From Sulfurimonas sp. (lineage in GTDB: Bacteria; Campylobacterota; Campylobacteria; Campylobacterales; Sulfurimonadaceae): a stretch of DNA of 25,142 nucleotides. The stretch is taken from assembly GCF_023229105.1 (NCBI RefSeq), contig NZ_JALNZY010000024.1, positions 1-25,142 on the forward strand. The letters are read 5' to 3'. Position 1 is the first letter of the stretch. Each line of letters begins with the position of its first letter. The notes under the pieces are model-generated. The model saw only the letters and a program-made list of their open reading frames with translations. It had not been told where the DNA came from and searched no databases. The position numbers were made by a program, and so were the translations under genes. Positions 21,728-25,142 of this stretch are shown piece by piece.

Positions 21728-22129
21728 CTATTCTATTAAAAGTTCATTTTGAAACAGCTCTTCTATATACTCTTGTGTCTGATATCCGTATATTTCATGA
21801 ATTATCTCTGTCTCTTTGTTTTTATTTAACTTCAGAATATAGGTCATCGGGTATATTAGTATTTCATATTTCAGCTCTTTTCTAAATTGTGAAAATATTT
21901 TACTCCCTTTTTGAACTTTAAAAAATTTTATTTTTTTTTCATATTTTTTTGTAATTTTAGGTTCTAACTCATTTTGATATCTCGTACACCAAGGACACCC
22001 AATTTTATCAAATTTCAAAAAAATTAAATCATGCTCCTTTAGTTGAGAGAGTGACTTCAACTCCTCAAAAGCATTCGCTGATACAGACGAACATAATATA
22101 AGCATTGTTAAAATTAATTTTCTCATCAT
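21728..22129 (-). CDS. Periplasmic thioredoxin-fold protein (CPWC)
   Basis: The 133-aa protein has a signal peptide (about residues 1-20, core LILTMLILCSSVSANA) and a thioredoxin-like fold with C45-P-W-C48 in KIGCPWCTRY. A tyrosine-proline in ILIYPMTYIL supplies the cis-proline loop. It resembles SoxW-like or DsbE-like periplasmic thiol-disulfide proteins. AAGG precedes the tandem ATGs. It is convergent with the dioxygenase gene, with 18 bases between the stops, and stands as a single-gene unit. It is only distantly like the CRYC protein at 2421. Confidence 0.85.
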   Translation of the reverse strand: MMRKLILTMLILCSSVSANAFEELKSLSQLKEHDLIFLKFDKIGCPWCTRYQNELEPKITKKYEKKIKFFKVQKGSKIFSQFRKELKYEILIYPMTYILKLNKNKETEIIHEIYGYQTQEYIEELFQNELLIE

Positions 22130-22298
22130 TTGCCTTACACGTATTAATACATAATTATACTACTTCGTTAAGAAATAAACCTTCTTAATCGTTTTTTAGG
22201 CACTTGCTGAATGAAATATCTAAGCGTTAGCTTTAAGTGTAACTCCTATACAATGATAGATTATTATATGATTAAAAAATTCAAACAAAGGAGATATT

Positions 22299-22394
22299 AT
22301 GGCAAAAGGTAAAGACGTAAAAAAAGCAGTTAAGAAAGTAGCAACAAAAAGTTTAAAAGAAAAACGCAATGATAAAAAAGCGAAAAAAAATTAA
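22299..22394 (+). CDS. Lysine-rich 31-aa protein
   Basis: Read by hand: ATG at 22299, TAA at 22392, preceded by a strong ribosome site (AAAGGAGAT, with AGGAG 5 bases before the ATG) and a TATGAT about 26 bases upstream. The product MAKGKDVKKAVKKVATKSLK plus 11 further residues is 14/31 lysine and has no hydrophobic part. It could bind nucleic acid or ribosomes. No recognised family. The strong signals argue that it is translated. Confidence 0.6.
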   Translation: MAKGKDVKKAVKKVATKSLKEKRNDKKAKKN

Positions 22395-22402
22395 GACTAA
22401 AA

Positions 22403-22484
22403 TTGTTGAGTGGAGTGAATTTTTAAGTAGTGTATAGCACTTTTTATTCACTGCTACCATTCTACATTCATCCACTTGTAACAA
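22403..22484 (+). promoter_or_regulatory. Nested, mutually exclusive inverted repeats after the 31-aa gene
   Basis: TGAAT at 22416-22420 can pair either with ATTCA at 22446-22450 (extended to a 7-bp stem 22414-22420/22446-22452) or with ATTCA at 22466-22470. The latter lies inside a longer arm that also pairs AGTGGA (22409-22414) with TCCACT (22471-22476) and TTGTT with AACAA. A small AGTG-TATAG-CACT stem with a T5 tail lies within (22429-22445). It could be a terminator or a switch; the structure is seen, the function is guessed. Confidence 0.35.
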
Positions 22485-22517
22485 CCTAATTGCAACCATC
22501 CATTTTCCTCATTTAGC

Positions 22518-22523
22518 TATAAT
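22518..22523 (+). promoter_or_regulatory. -10 box of uvrB, implying a leaderless transcript
   Basis: TATAAT ends only 7 bases before the uvrB ATG, so transcription would begin at or next to the start codon. No Shine-Dalgarno sequence lies between. Confidence 0.5.
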
Positions 22524-22530
22524 TCCATCA

Positions 22531-24513
22531 ATGAAAAAAGAAGCAAACTTTAAAGTAGTATCAAATTACTCCCCGGCTGGCGACCAGCCTACAGCTATTA
22601 AAACCATAAGTGACTCCATCCTAAAAGGCAATCGCTATCAAGCACTCGAAGGCGTCACAGGTAGCGGTAAAACGTACACTATGGCGCGTGTTATAGAAAA
22701 AGTGCAGATGCCTACCATCATAATGACGCATAATAAAACTTTAGCCGCACAGCTATACTCGGAGTTTAGACAATTCTTTCCAAACAATCATGTGGAGTAT
22801 TTCGTATCCTACTATGACTACTATCAGCCCGAAGCTTACATCCCAAGGCAAGACCTTTTTATAGAAAAAGATAGCGCTATTAATGATGAACTAGAGCGCC
22901 TCAGGCTCTCTTCCACTGCAAATCTTCTTAGCTATGATGATGTTATTGTTGTGGCATCTGTCTCTGCAAACTACGGGTTGGGAGATCCGCAGGAGTATGA
23001 AAATATGGTACAGTCTATCGCTATTGGCGATACGATAGCGCAGAAAAAGCTTCTGCTTCGCCTTGTTGAGATGGGTTATAGCCGAAACGACACCTACTTT
23101 GATAGCGGTCATATTCGTGTTAACGGTGAGAGCTTAGATGTCTATCCGCCCTACTTTGAGCAAGAAGCGCTTCGCATAGAATTTTTTGGGGATGAGATAG
23201 AAGCAATTTATACTTTTGATGTAATAGACAACAAAAAGCTTGAGGAGCACAAAAGCTTTACCATCTACGCAACCTCACAGTTTAGCGTTAGTCAAGAGAA
23301 GATGGCAGTGGCGATTAAACGCATAGAGGAGGAGCTTGATGAGAGACTTGAGTATTTTCAAAAAGAGGGCAAACTTCTTGAGCATCAGCGTCTAAAGCAG
23401 AGAGTGGAGTTTGACTTAGAGATGCTTCAAACTACTGGAATGTGTAAAGGAGTTGAGAACTACTCAAGACTACTTACAAATAAAAAACCAGGAGAAGCTC
23501 CATACACTCTGCTTGATTACTTTGCTCTGCACCACAAAGAGTATCTTGTAATTGTTGACGAATCACACGTTTCACTTCCGCAATATCGTGGAATGTACGC
23601 GGGAGACAGAGCCAGAAAAGAGGTTTTGGTTGATTATGGATTTCGTCTGCCGAGTGCGCTTGACAACAGACCTCTAATGCTCGATGAGTATATAAATAAA
23701 GCGCCTCACTACCTTTTTGTCTCTGCAACGCCATCTGTTTATGAGCTTGAACTCTCAAGCGTTTGTGCAAAACAAATTATACGACCGACAGGTCTTCTTG
23801 ACCCTGTTTTGGAGATTAAACCATCAACAAACCAAGTTGAAGATATACATGATGAGATTAAAAAAGTAGCCGCAAAAGGTGAGCGAGTTCTTATAACTGT
23901 TTTAACTAAAAAAATGGCGGAGGCTCTTACAAAATATCTTGCGGACTTAGGCATAAAAGTACAATACATGCACTCAGACATAGATACTATCGAGAGAAAC
24001 CAGATTATACGTTCTCTGCGCCTTGGAGAGTTTGATGTTCTTATAGGCATTAACTTACTTCGTGAAGGGCTTGATTTGCCCGAAGTTAGTCTTGTAGCAA
24101 TCCTAGATGCAGATAAAGAGGGATTTTTAAGAAGCGAAACTGCGCTTGTTCAGACAATCGGGCGAGGGGCTAGAAACTCAAACGGTAGAGTTATTTTATA
24201 TGCAAACAAGATAACAGGTTCCATGCAAAGAGCAATTGATAAAACAAATGCAAGAAGAGAGATGCAGCAGAAGTATAACAAAGAGCATAATATTACGCCA
24301 ACAACTACCATCCGCAAATTGGACGAAAACCTTAAAGTGGAAGATTACGGTGGTATTTACCAAAAACATAAAAAAATGGATAAAATACCGCCATCAGAAA
24401 GAAAAGCAATTGTAAAAGAACTCTCACTCAAGATGAAAGAAGCGGCTAGAGAATTAAACTTTGAAGAAGCAGCACGCCTTCGCGATGAAATAACAAAAAT
24501 AAAAAAACTTTAG
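22531..24513 (+). CDS. uvrB: UvrABC system protein B
   Basis: UvrB is the damage-verifying helicase of nucleotide excision repair; it is loaded by UvrA and recruits UvrC. The 660-aa protein has the standard length and parts: Walker A GVTGSGKT (41-48), the DNA-clamping beta-hairpin YYDYYQPEAYIP, the DESH box in LVIVDESHVSLPQ, helicase motifs LITVLTKKMAE, GINLLREGLDLPEV and QTIGRGARNSNGR, and the C-terminal UVR coiled coil (MKEAARELNFEEAARLRDEI) that binds UvrC. The start matches the family's N-terminus (SNYSPAGDQP at 11-20). A DedA-family gene follows after 13 bases. Confidence 0.97.
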   Translation: MKKEANFKVVSNYSPAGDQPTAIKTISDSILKGNRYQALEGVTGSGKTYTMARVIEKVQMPTIIMTHNKTLAAQLYSEFRQFFPNNHVEYFVSYYDYYQPEAYIPRQDLFIEKDSAINDELERLRLSSTANLLSYDDVIVVASVSANYGLGDPQEYENMVQSIAIGDTIAQKKLLLRLVEMGYSRNDTYFDSGHIRVNGESLDVYPPYFEQEALRIEFFGDEIEAIYTFDVIDNKKLEEHKSFTIYATSQFSVSQEKMAVAIKRIEEELDERLEYFQKEGKLLEHQRLKQRVEFDLEMLQTTGMCKGVENYSRLLTNKKPGEAPYTLLDYFALHHKEYLVIVDESHVSLPQYRGMYAGDRARKEVLVDYGFRLPSALDNRPLMLDEYINKAPHYLFVSATPSVYELELSSVCAKQIIRPTGLLDPVLEIKPSTNQVEDIHDEIKKVAAKGERVLITVLTKKMAEALTKYLADLGIKVQYMHSDIDTIERNQIIRSLRLGEFDVLIGINLLREGLDLPEVSLVAILDADKEGFLRSETALVQTIGRGARNSNGRVILYANKITGSMQRAIDKTNARREMQQKYNKEHNITPTTTIRKLDENLKVEDYGGIYQKHKKMDKIPPSERKAIVKELSLKMKEAARELNFEEAARLRDEITKIKKL

Positions 24514-24526
24514 GATACACAAATTA

Positions 24527-25093
24527 ATGGAAGATACATTCAGCAACTTAGCTACTTATGGATACATAGGACTTTTTCTCTACTCTTTAGGCGGCGGTTT
24601 TATAGCTCTTATTGGAGCAGGTGTTTTGTCTTTTATGGGTAAAATGGATTTAAGCCTCTCGATTATGATTGCATTTATAGCAAATGCTCTTGGGGATTTT
24701 TTACTTTTTTACATGGCAAGATACCAAAAGAAAATGATGATGGAGGGCTTACGCAAGCATAGAAGAAAACTAGCACTCGCACACATCATGATGAAAAAAA
24801 ATGGCTCTTGGATAATCTTAATTCAAAAATTTATCTATGGCATAAAAACACTCATACCGATTGCTATCGGATTGACAAAGTATGATTTTAAGAAGTTTGC
24901 TGTATTAAATATTTTAAGCGCAGGCGCTTGGGCTCTTATCTTTGGACTAGGGAGTTACTATTCGGGCAATTTTTTAGTAAAAATAGCTCAGCTCGTAGGA
25001 GATAAGCCGTGGATAGCACCTATAATTTTAGTTGTTTTTGGCGGAGCTTTATGGCTTTACATGACAAACGCAACAAAGAAAAAGGTCAAATAG
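24527..25093 (+). CDS. DedA-family membrane protein (VTT domain)
   Basis: The 188-aa protein has several membrane segments: GYIGLFLYSLGGGFIALIGAGVLSF, LSIMIAFIANALGDFLLFYMA, the re-entrant/helix LIQKFIYGIKTLIPIAIGL, AVLNILSAGAWALIFGLG, and a final helix near 163-181. The FIYGIKTLIPIAIG block corresponds to the DedA motif F-x-R-x-x-PGxR-T-x-x-x-x-x-AG in altered form. DedA/VTT proteins act in lipid scrambling, undecaprenyl-phosphate recycling and membrane potential maintenance. The gene begins 13 bases after uvrB and is probably co-transcribed. A lysine cluster follows the last helix, placing the C-terminus in the cytosol. Confidence 0.88.
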   Translation: MEDTFSNLATYGYIGLFLYSLGGGFIALIGAGVLSFMGKMDLSLSIMIAFIANALGDFLLFYMARYQKKMMMEGLRKHRRKLALAHIMMKKNGSWIILIQKFIYGIKTLIPIAIGLTKYDFKKFAVLNILSAGAWALIFGLGSYYSGNFLVKIAQLVGDKPWIAPIILVVFGGALWLYMTNATKKKVK

Positions 25094-25099
25094 AAAGCT

Positions 25100-25142
25100 T
25101 TAACTCTCTATCTTTGGTCCCGCAGCAGAGTAATCAAACTCA
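25100..25142 (-). CDS. Possible C-terminal end of a minus-strand gene running off the window
   Basis: The last 43 bases read on the minus strand as EFDYSAAGPKIES followed by TAA. A second frame also stays open (SLITLLRDQR, then stop). Convergent placement after dedA makes a gene end plausible, but 13 residues are too few to identify it. Confidence 0.25.
   Translation of the reverse strand, partial: EFDYSAAGPKIES

Noticed and set aside
1..25142. CRISPR array, prophage genes, toxin-antitoxin pair or restriction system
   Set aside because: No regularly spaced repeats and no such protein motifs are present; the only accessory DNA seen is the IS scar and possibly the traT region.

Overview
The window looks like chromosomal DNA of a Campylobacterota (Epsilonproteobacteria) member, most likely Sulfurimonas or a close relative. 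This rests on the low G+C content, lysine- and isoleucine-rich proteins, tight ATGA-overlapping operons, promoters that show a clear TATAAT (often TGn-TATAAT) but little -35 signal, and a MutS7-type MutS fused to an HNH nuclease, known from Sulfurimonas relatives. The genus assignment is inference from gene content, not from a search.

Layout. (1) 1-2813, minus strand: the N-terminal part of hypF (hydrogenase maturation) behind ridA, a 370-bp gene-free gap, a TraT-like gene that has lost its lipoprotein signal, and a doubtful small ORF. (2) 2421-7709, minus strand: one likely transcription unit, mutS7-HNH, M48 lipoprotein protease, dapE, periplasmic thioredoxin-like protein. (3) 7798-9850: a small unknown gene, then a scar of decayed mobile DNA. 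An IS30-family transposase gene is cut at codon 108 by an IS21-family element, which is itself an internal-deletion derivative (istA 5' part joined to istB 3' part). (4) 9847-10439, minus strand: tRNA-Arg (anticodon GCG), and a gene pair resembling zapB-zapA. (5) proB (plus) facing a small acidic unknown gene (minus) across a hairpin. (6) 11957-16236, plus strand: a tightly coupled five-gene operon of a RimB-like retropepsin-fold protease, a RimK glutamate ligase, an AstE/AspA-family zinc deacylase, an M42-like metallopeptidase and a CorA-like transporter. (7) 16312-16443, minus strand: a 43-aa secreted peptide gene. (8) 16637-21709, plus strand: TolC, MacA-like adaptor, MacB-type ATPase and MacB-type permease (a tripartite exporter in four genes), followed by a 2-oxoglutarate/Fe(II) dioxygenase. 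(9) 21728-25142: a second periplasmic thioredoxin-like gene (minus), a 31-aa lysine-rich ORF, uvrB with an apparently leaderless promoter, and a DedA-family membrane protein.

The most interesting parts are the MutS7-HNH protein, which may recognise mismatches and cut DNA in one polypeptide, and the RimB-RimK-AspA-M42-CorA operon, which looks like a complete add-and-remove system for glutamyl (or similar) tags whose substrate is unknown. Of secondary interest are the nested IS scar with duplicated end sequences, the signal-less TraT, the tRNA flanked by inverted repeats, and the two very small genes. No CRISPR array, rRNA, prophage or replication origin was seen.
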